Assembly (NCBI GenBank): GCA_033032175.1
Contig: CM065313.1
Coordinates: forward strand, 15,787,327 to 15,851,326
Source of the DNA: Saturnia japonica
Lineage: Eukaryota > Arthropoda > Insecta > Lepidoptera > Saturniidae
Direction: 5' to 3'
Length of the DNA stretch: 64,000 nt
The position numbers and the translations under genes are program-made. The notes under the pieces are model-generated. The model saw only the letters and a program-made list of their open reading frames with translations. It searched no databases and was not told the DNA's origin. Positions 1-13,560 of this stretch are shown piece by piece. Numbering within the stretch: the first letter of the stretch is position 1; each line of letters opens with the position of its first letter.

Positions 1-250
1 TTAAATTAAAGGAGCAGTTTCTTGCTTTGATATTATCGTAGTATGTCATTGTGCAGAAAAGTAGTAAAGACTAAAGATAATTACCTATTGCATTTTCAAA
101 TTTGATCATTTCTCTGATATAGGTTACAAGTTCCATTACTTTTTAGAATGTTCATACCTTAACAAAAATAAGTTGAATAATTAGTATTTCCTGCGCATTT
201 ATGTCAAGCGAATTGAATAAGACATTTTTAAGAAATTCGTAGCTCCGTAC

Positions 251-318
251 CTGAACGGGGCAATTTCTTCAACTTCTGTAATTCCAAGCACGGCTGCAGC
301 GCCGGCGAGTAAACCGAG
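251..318 (-). other. Exon-like GC-rich block (unproven)
   Basis: Between a possible acceptor (cttag) and donor (gtacgg), 68 bases on the minus strand read LGLLAGAAAVLGITEVEEIA then PFR without a stop. The block sits in a GC island (about 240-400) within AT-rich DNA. The acceptor lacks a good pyrimidine tract, and I recognise no family. Confidence 0.2.
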
Positions 319-1284
319 CTAAGCGCCACCTACATTTCCTCGCTGCCGACTTGCTTAAGCCGGTCGCGACGCGACGTGAAGTAAATGCGCAACTAATACA
401 CTACTACATTGCTATACAATGTCGACTTACGCTTAAAAAATCGAATGTAGTAGCAATACAAAATTATGATAAAACAATATATTTCAAAGCTATATATAAC
501 AAAAACATGTGACTGATTATAGAAAAAATGTAAAATACTAGAATTATGTATAAATTAATATAATCATTAAGTAATTTAAAAATCTTTTATTAAATAACCT
601 TTTAATCTATATTTCAGCTGTTTGCTAAAATGAAAACGATAATTTTATGCAAGGGCTGTGTCGAATGTTATTAATTTTAATTTATGTGAATATGTATAAT
701 AAAATATATCGATCGAGATCCTGTATAAGAATATCTAATTATATACGCACTATGTTAAGATAATTACTGAATAAATACGCAAAATAGCAATTCAAACTTT
801 TAATAAACATCAGTTGGGTATCTTCAAGTCTCGAGTGAATAGGTACCTTCTAGGCAAACGTGCTTCATCGTAGACCACATCAACACATACGATCAGGCGA
901 AATAGTGGTCAAACGCAAGCCTGTCCATTGTAAAAAAAATTCATAATTCATATTCATATTCATAATTGTAACTTCTTCACTGGTAATACATACATACTAC
1001 AATATATCATTACAATATATAATATGTCATACTACAATAGTAGTAGTACTTTGTTATTGCTTCTTCTTTTTATTTAATGGCAACTGTGTTCATTCACAAT
1101 TCTGCCAACGTCACGTGAATACAATATTTTTCAAAATATTCTTGTAATTTTTATACATAACTTAAAATAATTATATGCCTATAGTTATTATTTATAATCT
1201 ACTTCACATGTATACGATAACCAAGCTAAAATGCCGCCAAAATTACATAACATAGAACCAAGTAACACAAGTTTATTTATTAAT

Positions 1285-1560
1285 ACTAGCGGTCGCCCTA
1301 TGATCGAAATTCGACCAGCGACATTTTAATCATAGACTATTTTCTGTTTGACATTTGCATTATGAACCTAAACAAATAATATATCACTTACTGTCTATTT
1401 TAATTGAGTGGCAATATCAATATTTTGGAGGATTCGTCGTATTAATTTATTTAATTAATTACATGTATTAGTAACAGATATTTTAGCTTTCAGCACTCCT
1501 TCTCCATATAAATTTTAAAAGGGGTATAAAGGTTTTGCTTCACGTATTAATATAATGATG
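1285..1560. repeat. Dispersed repeat R4, copy a
   Basis: Contains atagactattttctgtttga, attagtaacagatattttag and cactccttctccatataaa. The reverse complement of these occurs in the same order at 11800-12180. Confidence 0.6.
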
Positions 1561-2504
1561 ATAAAAACCACTACATTACAGATCAAGATCTTCTCAAAAA
1601 ACTTCAAAATTCTAAAAAAAGCTTCAGAAAATAGCTTTAAATATTCTGAAGAACTTTCAAGCTTATAAGATAACAAAATAAATATGATTAAAGCTGAAAA
1701 CATTTCTGCGTTCACACATCTCAACCATCCGCCTTTTCCGTGTAGCAGTGTCGTACCTTCCTTCCATGGACCTCGTTAGTAACCCTCCACTTGTATAAAT
1801 CGAGTTTTCTTTCCTCACTACTTCTTATTGTCATTCGGTTTAAAGGATCCACGTTCTACAAAATTTTTACGACGATCAGGAATGTTCTTTTATTTTTAAG
1901 AGTACGTTTTTATTAGGTTACCTATTAGATTGAAAATGAGAAATTTTGCATTCTTTATTTTCATAAATCTTAACATAGCAAATTTATCTTCATTACTTGT
2001 AATGTTGCGTTCTGAGAAAGTTGTGAACTTGGAATTGTACTTTGATTAAACAATCACCTTTGTGATTATTAAATAACAGACTATCTGCTTTTTCCTTTGT
2101 TAGAATAATACGGTGAAGAGTATATACATTAATAAGCAAACAATTATATATTATATTCTTATAAAGCTCTTTGCTAATGCGCATTTATTCAGCAAATAAA
2201 TTATTCTTTTAGAGTTACGTATACATAAAACAAATAACATACTGATTGTGAACCTCGAACTAAGCCCAAAAAGCTCTCGAAACTTTACCAATATCTTTTA
2301 TTTCAGGCTAGGCCTTGATTCTCGCTCTCGTAAGACTTAACTTTCAAAGTCTTCTGGTGCTTAAAGATAGGTTTCATCGTGTACCATTATTTTTATATTT
2401 TATTGTGTATTTTGCCCTAAAGTTCTATTACACAAGCTTAATTTTAGTTAAGTTTTGTTTTCATTTATCTCTATATACCTAATATTTATTTTTTATTTGT
2501 TTAA

Positions 2505-2775
2505 GGATATTTTTTTTTCAACGCCGTATCTTCATCAATTCTTCATAAAATAATTCAAACATCATTTTAAAGCTTATGTTTCCTGCTATTGATGAAAAAT
2601 AAACAAAATTATTGCTTTTCTTACACAATTATCAAAATAACTTTTTATAAAAATATATTCAACTAAAATGTATAAGGCGCCATCTATTGACTATCTGTTC
2701 AACTAACATGCCAGCTGTTAGATTGTTTACATTCTATAACGTGCGAAATATTTGCACAGGTCAACTAGTGGAATT
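2505..2775. repeat. Dispersed repeat R5, left copy
   Basis: Shares with 60955-61212 an ordered set of blocks: attcttcat, cttatgtt, gcgccatctattga/gcgccgtctattaa, ctaacatg and gcacaggtca. Same orientation; the pair brackets the mannosidase cluster. Confidence 0.55.
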
Positions 2776-2818
2776 TCTAGTTTATTTATTATATGTAAAT
2801 TGATTCTTGAACTATTAT

Positions 2819-2841
2819 TATATATATATATATATATATAA
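2819..2841. repeat. (TA)n microsatellite
   Basis: About 11 perfect TA dinucleotides. Confidence 0.9.
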
Positions 2842-2842
2842 A

Positions 2843-5800
2843 TATCATTTAGTATTTTCATAGCACAGGTGTTGCTTCACTAAACAGTATCGTTCTGTTT
2901 TACATTCAGCATCAATTCCAGACATTACTGCGACCAGTGTTTATTGAAATTTAGTCAGTTTTACTTGCTATCAACATATTCCCGGCCGTGTTTTTACGTC
3001 TGTCTCCGCACGCTCTTTTATTACTGCAATAGTTATTTTATAACTTCCACACGGAAATATATTATTTGGATATTGAATATATTTTCCTTATCCTTATTTT
3101 ATGTATTAGTCAGTCCATTTTACAATTTAAAATTCTGTTGTTTTGGCAAATTTGCCAATAATCTTGACATGAAACAAAACACTCCAATCTCCTAGGTCAG
3201 ATAAGTTTACCAGATTATCCAGCCGTGCCCTTATTAGTTATTACTTATGAGGTTTATCTCTAAATAAAATAGATAAATCCATGCAATTTGCATGAATTAA
3301 ATTTTGTGCCTGTAAAACGTAAAATTACATAAAATAATAAGAATGTTCCTTACACAAGGACATTATTCTTTGTATTCAGATGATATCCCGACGATTCGTT
3401 AATTTATATGCAAATATGTGATATGCCTGCGTTGCCTCAGCTGCAGTGATCACCCGAATAATTCATTATATAGTAATTTAGCTTTGTATAGGACATGGCC
3501 TGACGCTCAACTGAAAAATTTATTTCGAGAAATTTTCAAATCCAATTTTGTACAAATTGACGCCCACGTACATATTATTATTGTTGAAATACCGTATTCA
3601 AACTCTTGCGACATTCCAAAATCGTGTGGATGTAGGTGCTTATATTATTGTTTTTGTAAGTACAGGGCTGGTTCACTAAAGAGCAATTCAATTAAAAACA
3701 TGGTTTTCTTTGAAATCTGTAACTAAAAGACAAAATGCGAAACAGATTAATTCATCACATAAAAGAAGTGTTTAAACATCCCCGACATAAATGCAGCTGT
3801 TCCCGACTTCCTTTGTAGTTCACCTGTTATCCTTCAGGTAGTTGGCCATTCAAACGAGGAATACATTAGAACTAATTCAATCGTTTACAAAAGAATTTAT
3901 AAGATATTCATCAGTGGTATCAACACGACGCGACGGATAATTGCAAACTATAAATCCCTGATGTAATATAATAGATTTAGTTATAGCATGATCGGCAATA
4001 ATATAATGAATAAAACGAGACCAACACCGTAATACACCAGTGTGCATGTTATTTTGTTGATTTACGAGTTACATCCAGGTACACTACACGTAACCACAAT
4101 TAAACACGTCTGCTAAATACTAAATTACACTTTAACACATATTTTGCACAAATAAGTGGTATTTGTTTTGGCCACGATTTACATAGATTGGATACCGGCC
4201 GATGGCACATACGAAAATGCTCTCGTAACCTTATCAACTTCTAACACAGGCATATTATTTATTATATAATTAAAATACTATTAATATTAATTTAAATACT
4301 ATGCTCTTTCTCTTTCGAGTTGCCGAACTATATATTATGTTCAATCTATGTGAAATATATAGTAGTTTTTTCGGTATATAATATACTCTTTAACAATTTA
4401 TGAATTAAAGAATAATAAAAGCATTACAATTAACGCGATGAGGATAATTACCGCAATACTTTATCGCATTCATTCCACACATAACTCTAAAACTGACTGT
4501 ATAAGAACCTGTACGCTTCTAAAAAGTATATTGTATACTGTTTTTTTGTTACGTTATCAAAAACCTTGTAATACGCAGAAGAGTACTTCATGCAATTTTT
4601 TTTAATTTCTTTACACTCATAAAACATTTGTGTAACTTCTGAATGACTTGAAGGATTGAACTCATATTCACATTATATACTTGTTTTATCGAGACAATGG
4701 TTTATAGCTATGATAGAATCCTATTAGTGGCGCTATGGTCGACCCATCAACAGATTACTATCGAATAGGGCTGAATATCTTCTGCCAGGCAAGCTACTTT
4801 TCTATGAAAGTTTTGAAATTATTTCACAAACAATGGCCAGTATCGTTTAAGGCGTGTGTCATTGAAGTTACGGGAAGAAACTAATGATGAATACTTATTA
4901 TATTACGAGTTTATTAAAATGTATATTATATTGAAAGTTATATTAGCTAAAATTCCCACATGCATTTCGCTATTGCAATATGCAGAGCGATGAATCCTTG
5001 CAATATTTGTATGTCAGGCGCTTTAATATAAGTCGGTCCGACCGTATTAGTGATGGGTATCGAAGAAGCTCGCGCAGCGCTGTAGCCTGTCTAGAGGATT
5101 AAGGTTTACACAAAATATAAACTCACAGTTTACCCGAAGCAACGGTAACTACTTAACAGATTAACTTTTCTATTTCACGCTGCAGCCCCATCGTGTGAAA
5201 TTCAACTCTGAGCGCGGTTCTCCAAATTAACACCTGCCTACATACCTACAGGTTAAGTGTTGTCACAGTATATCACAATAGATCATTTCTTGCTTTTGTG
5301 AGGGCCTTTCTTGAGAATTTGAAGAGGTCAAGAATATTTCATATGGTTACTTATAAACATAAAGGGAACCCTACAGAAATGTATATTTTTAATTTAAAAA
5401 ATTTGAATTATGTTTTTAAATGTGCTGCATTGAAAGGTATATGGTGTGGTATAATGTAAGATTTCAGAACATTTTCAGCAAAATTTAATCGGAATTAAAT
5501 TTGATTATTTATTTTTGTAATAATTTCAGCGGGGCTTTAATACGCGTAATGTGTTACGTATATACGAGTTGAACTTGGATATTTATGTTTTTAATATATG
5601 TATGTAATTAATATATATCCTCGGAAATTCAAACTAAGTTACACAATATATTATTAATAACAGCTACAACTAGATGCCATGGGTGTACTATAATAAATCA
5701 ACTACAAAATCACGCCGACATCGGCGTACTCGTGTCAGTGTCATTCCGCATGACATATCCGTATTCCATGTACTATGTCTGACAACGTGTATCTGAGGTA

Positions 5801-8249
5801 CTAGGTACTGAACCGAGTTTGATGAAACTTTTTCGGCCGATTAGATATTATTTCAGCGATTTTTTATTAAAAGTTTATTATGAACGTATACTAGTTAATG
5901 CTTGCGACTTCGCTTACGAGGAAAGGATCCGCTTAGTTTTTCAAAAATATATTATTTTATTAATGTTCGGTAGGCTTGTTAGTTTTCGATGTACCTTATG
6001 TTATTTACAGCTTCAAGCTACAGCCGTACAAATTTTATAAAATTGGGTTCAAAAGTTTAGCGTAGTCATTGTTACTATTATTTGTCTTGTTTTATGTTTC
6101 CCGTGGGTCCTGTTACTTTGACTATTGGACTGCTAAAGTACTAAAATGCTGCGGAATACTGTAAGCGCATACACGGCTCGGTGTTGGTCAGTTTTTTCTA
6201 TTGATATTCAAAGATATTTATGCAGGATTAATTCATGTAAAAAGAGATTGAATTTGTACCATCGTAAAACCTACTTTATCTTTAAAGAAAGAACTAATAA
6301 AGAAAATTAGCTATCTATGTTAAAATATGACTTGATAGATGAATATATTTTCTACCAACTGTTTTGCCGTATATTTGTGTATAATATTGTATAATAGTGC
6401 TGAATAAATTATTTGCCTTCTTTCACAAGTTGTATGTTCTTTTTTTCTTCAAAACTGAATAATTCACGCACTTAAATACGAATAAATAAATCTAATATTT
6501 TTGATATTTTGTTACAAATAACACCATATTTTGTATTAATAATTAAGTTTTTTTAATTAAGAACGAATCAACACATCATACACAGAATATATCAATACAT
6601 TTTCCATTCATTTAATATTCGTCATTTATGTATTTTTAAGCTACATTCTTAACATTTATTTGATCATTGGTTTGTATAAAATATTTCTGCTACTTATCGG
6701 GTGTAAAGTTTTGAAGTTCACAACACTATTTTGTTCACGCACACTAGCATCATTTAAATAGTCAATAAGCACAACTGTATGAATTTGGCGTATTCTAAGA
6801 TCTATTGTTTGTAGGCAGCGCGGCATCTTGTAAATCTATGGTTAATTGGTTATATACTTAAAGATATAAAAAAATAATTAATAAGACTACTGTATAAACT
6901 ATTAAATATTATAACTATAAGTATAAAACTATATAGTATAGTATAGCTATAGTATAATAATAATACTATTTTATTGGTGTTTCTATATAAAATTATATCT
7001 AGATTATAGATCACACACATATAAGTAGTCGACGTTTACTTTCTATTCCATCATTAAAATATAAATTGTTTTTTATAAAACAATATTCAACGCAATATTA
7101 CCTTGAGTATTGAAGTTGTAAGGTGTAATATATTACAAGTATAATATTTTACAACTTTTATATGTACTAAAGTGAACAAAAATGTGTTGAACATGCCATT
7201 AATTATCTTATGTGAGTATCCTTATAATAACTGTATGACAAAGAACTCTGACTCAATTAAGGATGTGAAATATCCACTGTTTACATGGAAGATGAAATTG
7301 CACTGAAGTTTTTTTACCCGACTGCGAAAAAGAAGGGTTGGTTACGTTTGTCGAACGTATCTATTTCTTTGGTATAATACGCTCCATAGCCTAACGTTTG
7401 ATAAATGTTAGCATACGAGGTGTCGTTAGATTCGTCATATAAGTACGAATTCTGGGATTCAAATAAATAAAAATGTTTTTTTTTTTCAGTCTGTGTTTTT
7501 TTCATTTTTATTAATTATTTAGCTTCTTGAAATAACTTTTCTTTATCTCGATTATAAGTGACGACTAAAGTTACGACATAATTTTAAAGCCGATTAATTC
7601 TTGGTACCAGTATGGCGTCGACGTCATGTCGTAAACTTTTTTTTATGACATTTTCCTGTGCAAATATTTGTAAGGCTTTTTTATTGCTTCCCTTTCTAAG
7701 GCCGTATTCTCAGTCAACCGTCTCGGACGTTTCTTTTTTAGAGTAATTGACGGCGTTGCCTTTGCCAGGTGTTGTATTAAAAATAATGACTAGGCTGTCA
7801 TCATAATCATAAATTATCTTATAATGTGAAATATTAATTTAGTACCGTAGTAAGTAGTAAGTAATGAATACAGTAGGGTAAGAACCTTCGGTACTTACAA
7901 CACAGATAGTACCTATGTGATATAAAAAGAAGTCGATTAAGTAAAAATCCGCCAGCTGATTTTTTATGCTTGTGATATGTTGCGAAAACGATTTTTTTTT
8001 GAAATAAGTATTCTTGGTTTATTATTCATGAGGCAATTGAATCACTGGATCTTTTTTTTATAATTACGCATTTTTCCAAAAGAACTTACGACATTTTTTA
8101 TATGACATCCAAACCATAACGTAAGGCTGCACGGAAACATTACTGATGACATAAATATTAAGTTAAAATAATAAACTTTATAGATAATTGGTTTTTTAGT
8201 TTCAAAAATTTCAAAATATATTTTCAATAACTACGCAAGTCTAACTTAC
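2843..8249. other. AT-rich intergenic DNA
   Basis: I see no gene here. Open frames are short, without recognisable domains or consistent codon use. A stretch at 7305-7510 (acccgactgcgaaaaagaag) looks like the tail of a retroelement. Confidence 0.5.
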
Positions 8250-8735
8250 TATTTACGGGTCAACTGAGATGGCGTGGTCATGTTGTACGCATGAGGCCTG
8301 GCCAGGCTGCCTAAATCTGTGATGTATTCACAGTTGAAGCATGGAAAGCGCAGACCGGGGCGGGGGGGGGGTCGATTTCTTCGTTACAAAGATGTAATTA
8401 AGCGTCACCTTACCACATGTAAAATATCTCCCGATGAGTGGGAAGAGCTTTCACAACAGAGACCAAGCTGGCGTAACTTTGTTAAGAAGGCAGTAGACGT
8501 ATTTGAAGATCATCGTTTAAAACATCTCGATGAAAATAGCCTTTTGAAAAAAGTAGCGTCCTAAGCCTTCCTACATTTACACTATGAATTCTTCTGGTCG
8601 GCTACACTGTGCGCCTTGTAACCGTAGCTTCAAAACAAAGTTTGGTTTCGCGAGCCACCTTCGCTCCAATTATCATAGCTGACAGGGTTCGCCGTTGACG
8701 GATAGGTCAAGAAGGACATCATCATCATCAAGCCT
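8250..8735 (+). pseudogene. LINE 3' end with C-terminal zinc finger, dead copy
   Basis: A frame at 8263 reads LRWRGHVVRMRPG, then shifts. An open stretch at 8319-8564 continues YSQLKHGKRRPGRG, RYKDVIKRHL, DEWEELSQQRPSWRNFVKKA. This matches the region after reverse transcriptase in several insect LINEs. A C2H2 finger follows (HCAPCNRSFK ... FASHLRSNYH) with a stop at about 8680, then an atcatcatcatca tail. It is 5'-truncated and frameshifted. Confidence 0.72.
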
Positions 8736-8846
8736 AACTTAAAACATTTATTCAATCATCAGACAATTTTCAATTTCATAAAATCTTGGAATACAGGGTT
8801 ATTGGTAATTCGCCGTATTCCAGTTAGAAGGTGATAAGGATGACTA

Positions 8847-9384
8847 TACTATTTCCATTTCTTTATTTCCTCGATGACAGTTCTAATTTGATAGTTGTAG
8901 TGTTGTGACCAAATAAGTAATTATATCGATCGCATAGATTTATTATATTTTGAACAAACAGATTTTGATTAAAATAAATAAATAAAGATTACCTGTCGTT
9001 ATAATTATTTCGTTTCATTGTCGAGTACCTACCTATACCTACTTATTTTACAACAGCTTCGAAAATTTTGAAGAAGTTGGCATTATCAATCAAGAATTAA
9101 TACATGTAACATCTTGTAATTAAATATAATATTAGTTAATAAATTTGAACAAAAGTATCCGGCTTTAGTTTAGTTTCTTACATTTTGTAAAAAAATATCG
9201 GGTCTGTTATCGTGTTACGTTTATGGATATAGCTCCATCCCTATCAGTTTCTCTGACTTTGGTATATCCTTGTACGTGTGTAAACGTCATATTTTATAAA
9301 ATAATGCATACATAATATAAAAATGACGCACGTTCAAGTTTTCACAGGAGCTGTCATCGAGAAAATAAACAAATGGAAATGGTA
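8847..9384. mobile_element. 538-bp TIR element (MITE-like), copy a
   Basis: The ends are inverted repeats of about 34 bases (tactatttccatttctttat and further, with tcgatgacag), flanked by TA. No transposase frame is present. A second copy with the same ends and interior lies at 24930-25470 in the same orientation. Confidence 0.8.
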
Positions 9385-9796
9385 TATTTGCGATAATTTT
9401 AAACCAAAGTGCATTATACAAAAGTGAACCATTTTTGATTTTTATTATATAAAATTTATTTTTATTATATATAAATACAATCATTATCGGTTCAAATTTA
9501 AAAATGCCAGACGAAAATCGATATTATTAGAATATTTTGAGATTTTTTCCCACTAAAATGCCTTATAAACAAAAAACACATTATGAAACTTAGCTTGCTG
9601 ATTATTTTAAAAACAACCATTTTCTTCGCTCTCAAACAATGCATAACAACTAGTAACTTATTTCAAAGGAACAATTAATAATAAGTAACAATTAAGACTT
9701 TTAATTTCGCTTAATTAAAGTTCTATCTGACTTCAGTTGACGCACAATGTCCAATTGACGGCTACACTAATTCATTTACATAGTGTATGTATAGTA

Positions 9797-9955
9797 TTGT
9801 ATTTGTTTGGTACTTACATTCTATACAGAAGCGAACGCTATGGACTGTTGGTGAGTGTTGGGCAGTTCTATTTTTTTGTATTTGTTTGGTACTTACATTC
9901 TATACAGAAGCGAACGCTATGGACTGTTGGTGAGTGTTGGGCAGTTCTATTTTTT
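9797..9955. repeat. Exact 79-bp tandem duplication
   Basis: Two adjacent units with period 79, each containing gtatttgtttggtacttaca, tacagaagcgaacgctatgg and gtgagtgttgggcagttcta. I find no internal mismatch apart from the final T-run. Confidence 0.9.
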
Positions 9956-10334
9956 CGCTTTTGACATAATGTCGAGTAGGCCACAACGCAATGTTAAATG
10001 TGGTAACTATTAAGTTTTTTTTGGAAATTTGAAATCATATTTAATTATATTTTTATTGTAAACATATCGGCAATTAATTTAGTGGTCGTTTAGACATGAC
10101 TAAACATGATGTTTAGAAGTGCTTCAGCTATTGAGCCGATGGACAGGACTGCGTTTTGTTTGACCAACATGAATGTCCCTGGGTCTCGATTGTAATATGA
10201 TATATTATGTATATTATCTGTTTGGTTACAATGGTATCTACTATTAGAATTCACTTGGTCAAAGGGCCGTGTGCGATATTATTCTAAATATTGCATCTTT
10301 CTATCGGTGTTTGCTCTTTGATACTTTACTTAAC

Positions 10335-10598
10335 ATAACATACCATCACGACTGTATCCTCGAAGGGTTAAGCAGAGGTGTACTAATTAATGTACATTCA
10401 CAGTTCGCCGGGTATGTTTTTAGATCCCATGTAATAGGGGGCAAGCCTATTGCCATTAATCGAGCACAAAGCCAAATCCCGAGCAGCTACTGAGAATTTC
10501 TCAGAAAACCCCAATAACACTTTGCTCGACCTGGAAATCGAACCCAGGATCTCGATCATAGCAGTCGCGCTTACGATCACTAGGCTAATGAGGAGTTT
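10335..10598 (-). repeat. tRNA-related SINE, copy a
   Basis: On the minus strand there is an A-box-like tagcctagtgatcg and a B-box-like gggttcgatttcc, followed by a body (gagcaaagtgttattgg, ctattacatggga). The same body recurs at 51115-51285 and 55838-56078. Confidence 0.7.
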
Positions 10599-11139
10599 AT
10601 AAAAATAACTGAACGTTTTATGTCAATTGTGTTGGAACAAGAACATATAAAAGCCCTACCTCGTACGGTAAAGTGAACAAATACAGTGCAATGTAATCGT
10701 CTATAACTTTACCAAGCATTCCGCAAAAGCGGAACCGCGCCGGTGTTTGCGACCCGCGCCTATATACGAACTTCCGTCTGTGCTGTCCTGAACAAATAGA
10801 GCGATACTACTATAACTCTGTTAAAGGTATGGATCGTTACGTAATATTAAAATATCAACATTTATGTTTTTTTAAATTCTTTATTGTGTTTATAAGACTG
10901 CTGTCATTTAACCTCGGTCATCTGAAATTAAATGATAATTAGGTCGAAAATTAAAACTTAGAAAAAAGACTGGCTTTCGCAAGCAACTACCGAAACACAA
11001 TATAATGTGTATGACTAGAAATTTTCTTTTACCGCAATAAAATACCTGCACTTTGAGTAATGTATCTACACCCCAAGAAAATGTTTCAACTTGATACAAG
11101 AAATCCTATAATAAGAACTGTATATAAATATATTTATAT

Positions 11140-11540
11140 CCATACTGTACCCGCAGCTGCGCTGGCGATGTTATATAAAATGCCGTCGATCGGGCACACG
11201 CATGAAACGTGCTACCCCTGCTCCCGTTATTTTAAAGGCAAACTTATTACTACTACTTATTTGTGGGGATCCTTAGAAGATAGACATATGCTCTCGCTGC
11301 CTTTTTTGTTGAAGGTCTTTAAAATATCTACATTTACATAATTTATTGACTTGAAATTTCTCTTAAGGTTTACTTAGCGTAAGCTATTTAAGCGCCCGAA
11401 TTGATTCACCATGACTACATTTTTTATTGGTGCGGAATCCTATTTCATCTTTCTGTAATAAAAAGTTACTCCTTGTAACATCTGCTATATGTCAGTGAAA
11501 CTCCGTCAAAATGGGTCCAACCATTTTGAAGTTCATGGAC
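11140..11540 (+). repeat. Interspersed repeat R2-like, partial
   Basis: Starts tacccgcagctgcgctggcg, has gccgtcgatcgggcacacgc and ends near cagtgaaactccgtcaaaat. It matches the 5' part of 42508-43027 and then runs into another repeat at 11541. Confidence 0.55.
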
Positions 11541-11800
11541 TTAAAAATTGTCGATTAGCTCAACGATAGCGCCAATGTTGGGGCCAACGTATGGAGCCGG
11601 CCTGAGCGTTGTGGTCATAATCTCACCTGATGTGTGATGATTTGGCCCAAGGTGGTGACACGCTAAGCCTACCGGGGGACGAACTGTCCACCGCGCCGCC
11701 ACCAATGGCCGCCAATTGCCTATTGTTGTTCTCATTTCCCGTACTTGGGTACAGTTTGTCAGGTGCTTCACGTTCTTAGCGTGAAGTTATATAGCCTATA
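11541..11800. repeat. GC-rich interspersed repeat R3
   Basis: A GC-rich 260-bp block (ttggcccaaggtggtgacac, cccgtacttgggtac, tagcgtgaagttatat). Related pieces occur at 33430-33600 (cccgtacttgacg, cagcgtgaagttatat) and 17950-18090 (ccccaccttgggcaata). No protein is recognised. Confidence 0.5.
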
Positions 11801-12180
11801 TAACATTCCTAAATAAATCTAAATATTGATACGTGAAGCAAAAGCTTTCGGTACCTTTTTAAGCATATTGCGTGTACGGAAGACTGAGATTTGGCATGGT
11901 TAAAGTTTATATGGAGAAGGAGTGCAGAAAGCTAAAATTTATATATAATATCTGTGACTAATATATTAAATAAAATAAATTTATTCTGCGAATCCTAACC
12001 CGACCAGTGCCATTGACCTTAGACCCCCAAAAATATTGACATTGTCAATCAACGAAAAGTGACAGCAAGTGATTTAGATAATACTCATTGTTTAGATTCA
12101 TGAATACTGCAAATGTCAAACAGAAAATAGTCTATGATCAAAAATCGCTGATCGAATTTTGACCTTACGACGATCTTAGT
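11800..12180. repeat. Dispersed repeat R4, copy b (inverted)
   Basis: Contains tatggagaaggagtgcagaa, taatatctgtgactaatat and tcaaacagaaaatagtctat, the inverse of 1285-1560, with about 100 extra bases in the middle. Confidence 0.6.
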
Positions 12181-13084
12181 AAGGTTTAAAATGCATATAG
12201 GGGGTAATGTGAGGAACAGGGTGTAAAGTTCCTCATTACACCATAGAAAAGGGAGGATCCTCCGACCAGACGGGTGTTATTTCTGGCGGGCAGTTGCCCC
12301 GGTTGTTGTCGGGTTCTTGTATATATTCCAATTGTTGGGTTAATTTTAATATCGCGATGTAGGATGCGTCGTATGTGGCGAGATAGATGTCGCTACATGC
12401 AAAAAGATTTTTCAAATTTGATTGGTAGTTCCAGAGATTACCGAATTAAAAAAAAAAATTCTATTAGCTATATTATATTAGTATAAATATAATATCAATA
12501 GAAATATCGATATTCGTTCAATGTCGCTTATCCCCATCTTCTGAATGAGTATTTTATCGTCTGCGTTCGCATGCAACCGTTTATAAATTCAAATGAACAC
12601 CACTAGGCACGATAAACACGAAGCGCGAACTCTATATTCGGCCTAACCGCGGCCGCGAAGCTCCGGTCGATATTAGATTAACGCAACCCTTAAAAAATAA
12701 ACTTCACTGTAAACACTTTGTTACCCTTTGTAGATACAGTAAATTATTTTGTTTCAGTCGATGAATTCCTAATCAAAGGAATCTGTTTCTCGCTGTATAA
12801 AATATGAAAATGCTTTCAAGGAGGTCACTGAATAGCGTTGTAACAATTATCTAAAGTACCTATCTTAAAATATGTCACATCTCGCTTTATCCATTTCAAT
12901 GGTAATTATTATCCCAACTATAATAATAAACTATTGCACAACATAACACCTTCGTCAGTGTTGGGAAGGTTTGTATATTATACTAACAGTGCCCTCTAAC
13001 TTTTAGTGCGCTTTGTCAAACGTTTAAAGTATATCAATCTCATATATATACCGTAGGTACAGAGAAATTTTTTTGGAGATTTCT

Positions 13085-13270
13085 CTGTACTTGGGGCAGT
13101 ACACTACAGAACTTCGCTGTCAAATAACCTTGTGTTGTTTTGCTGCTGGGAGTAAGGTTTCCTGAGCTCCTTGGGGCAGGGCGGTTCAAGGTAGGCAACG
13201 CGCTAGTGATATCATAAGCGTCCATAGGCTACGGTAGTAGCTTACTCAGGCGGGCCGCATGCTTGTTTGT
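13085..13270. repeat. Interspersed repeat R1, copy a
   Basis: A GC-richer block with the signature ctccttggggcag ... gcgctagtgat ... cataggctacggta. The reverse signature occurs at 16965-17215 and 24345-24530. Confidence 0.6.
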
Positions 13271-13379
13271 CACTTAATTTGTATTAAAAAAACTATCCAT
13301 TTATAGATAATGCTCTATAATTTAACCACAATTTCTTTTTATGTTAAGTGAGGATGCTACGAAAATGTTAACAAGCTAA

Positions 13380-13560
13380 ACCTAGAAATAGGACGGGCTT
13401 TCGTGTACAATCACCGGGATACACTTAAAAGGTAACACATGCCATAGTGGCACGCTTAGGTTAATCGCGTTCCGGGATCAGCTGGTGTATATCCGGGAAT
13501 CAAACAGGGTGGCAGAGTATCTGTATCTGACTAGATCGCGACCACCATGTGATAAATCCG
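13380..13560 (-). repeat. Possible tRNA-derived SINE (third family)
   Basis: On the minus strand, tggtggtcgcgatctagtc followed by gtttgattcccgg resembles A and B boxes. Single copy here, so the family assignment is weak. Confidence 0.35.

Noticed and set aside
10398..10580. Minus-strand frame with MIVSATAMIEILGSIS as a small protein
   Set aside because: It is the translation of the tRNA-related SINE, which recurs at 51115 and 55838 without keeping the frame.
12274..12486. Short frame with MLFLAGSCPGCCRVLVYIPI, a possible secreted peptide
   Set aside because: It starts inside repeat-like sequence (with gaggaac/gttcctc inverted halves nearby), and Cys/Arg-rich frames arise easily from GC-richer repeats.
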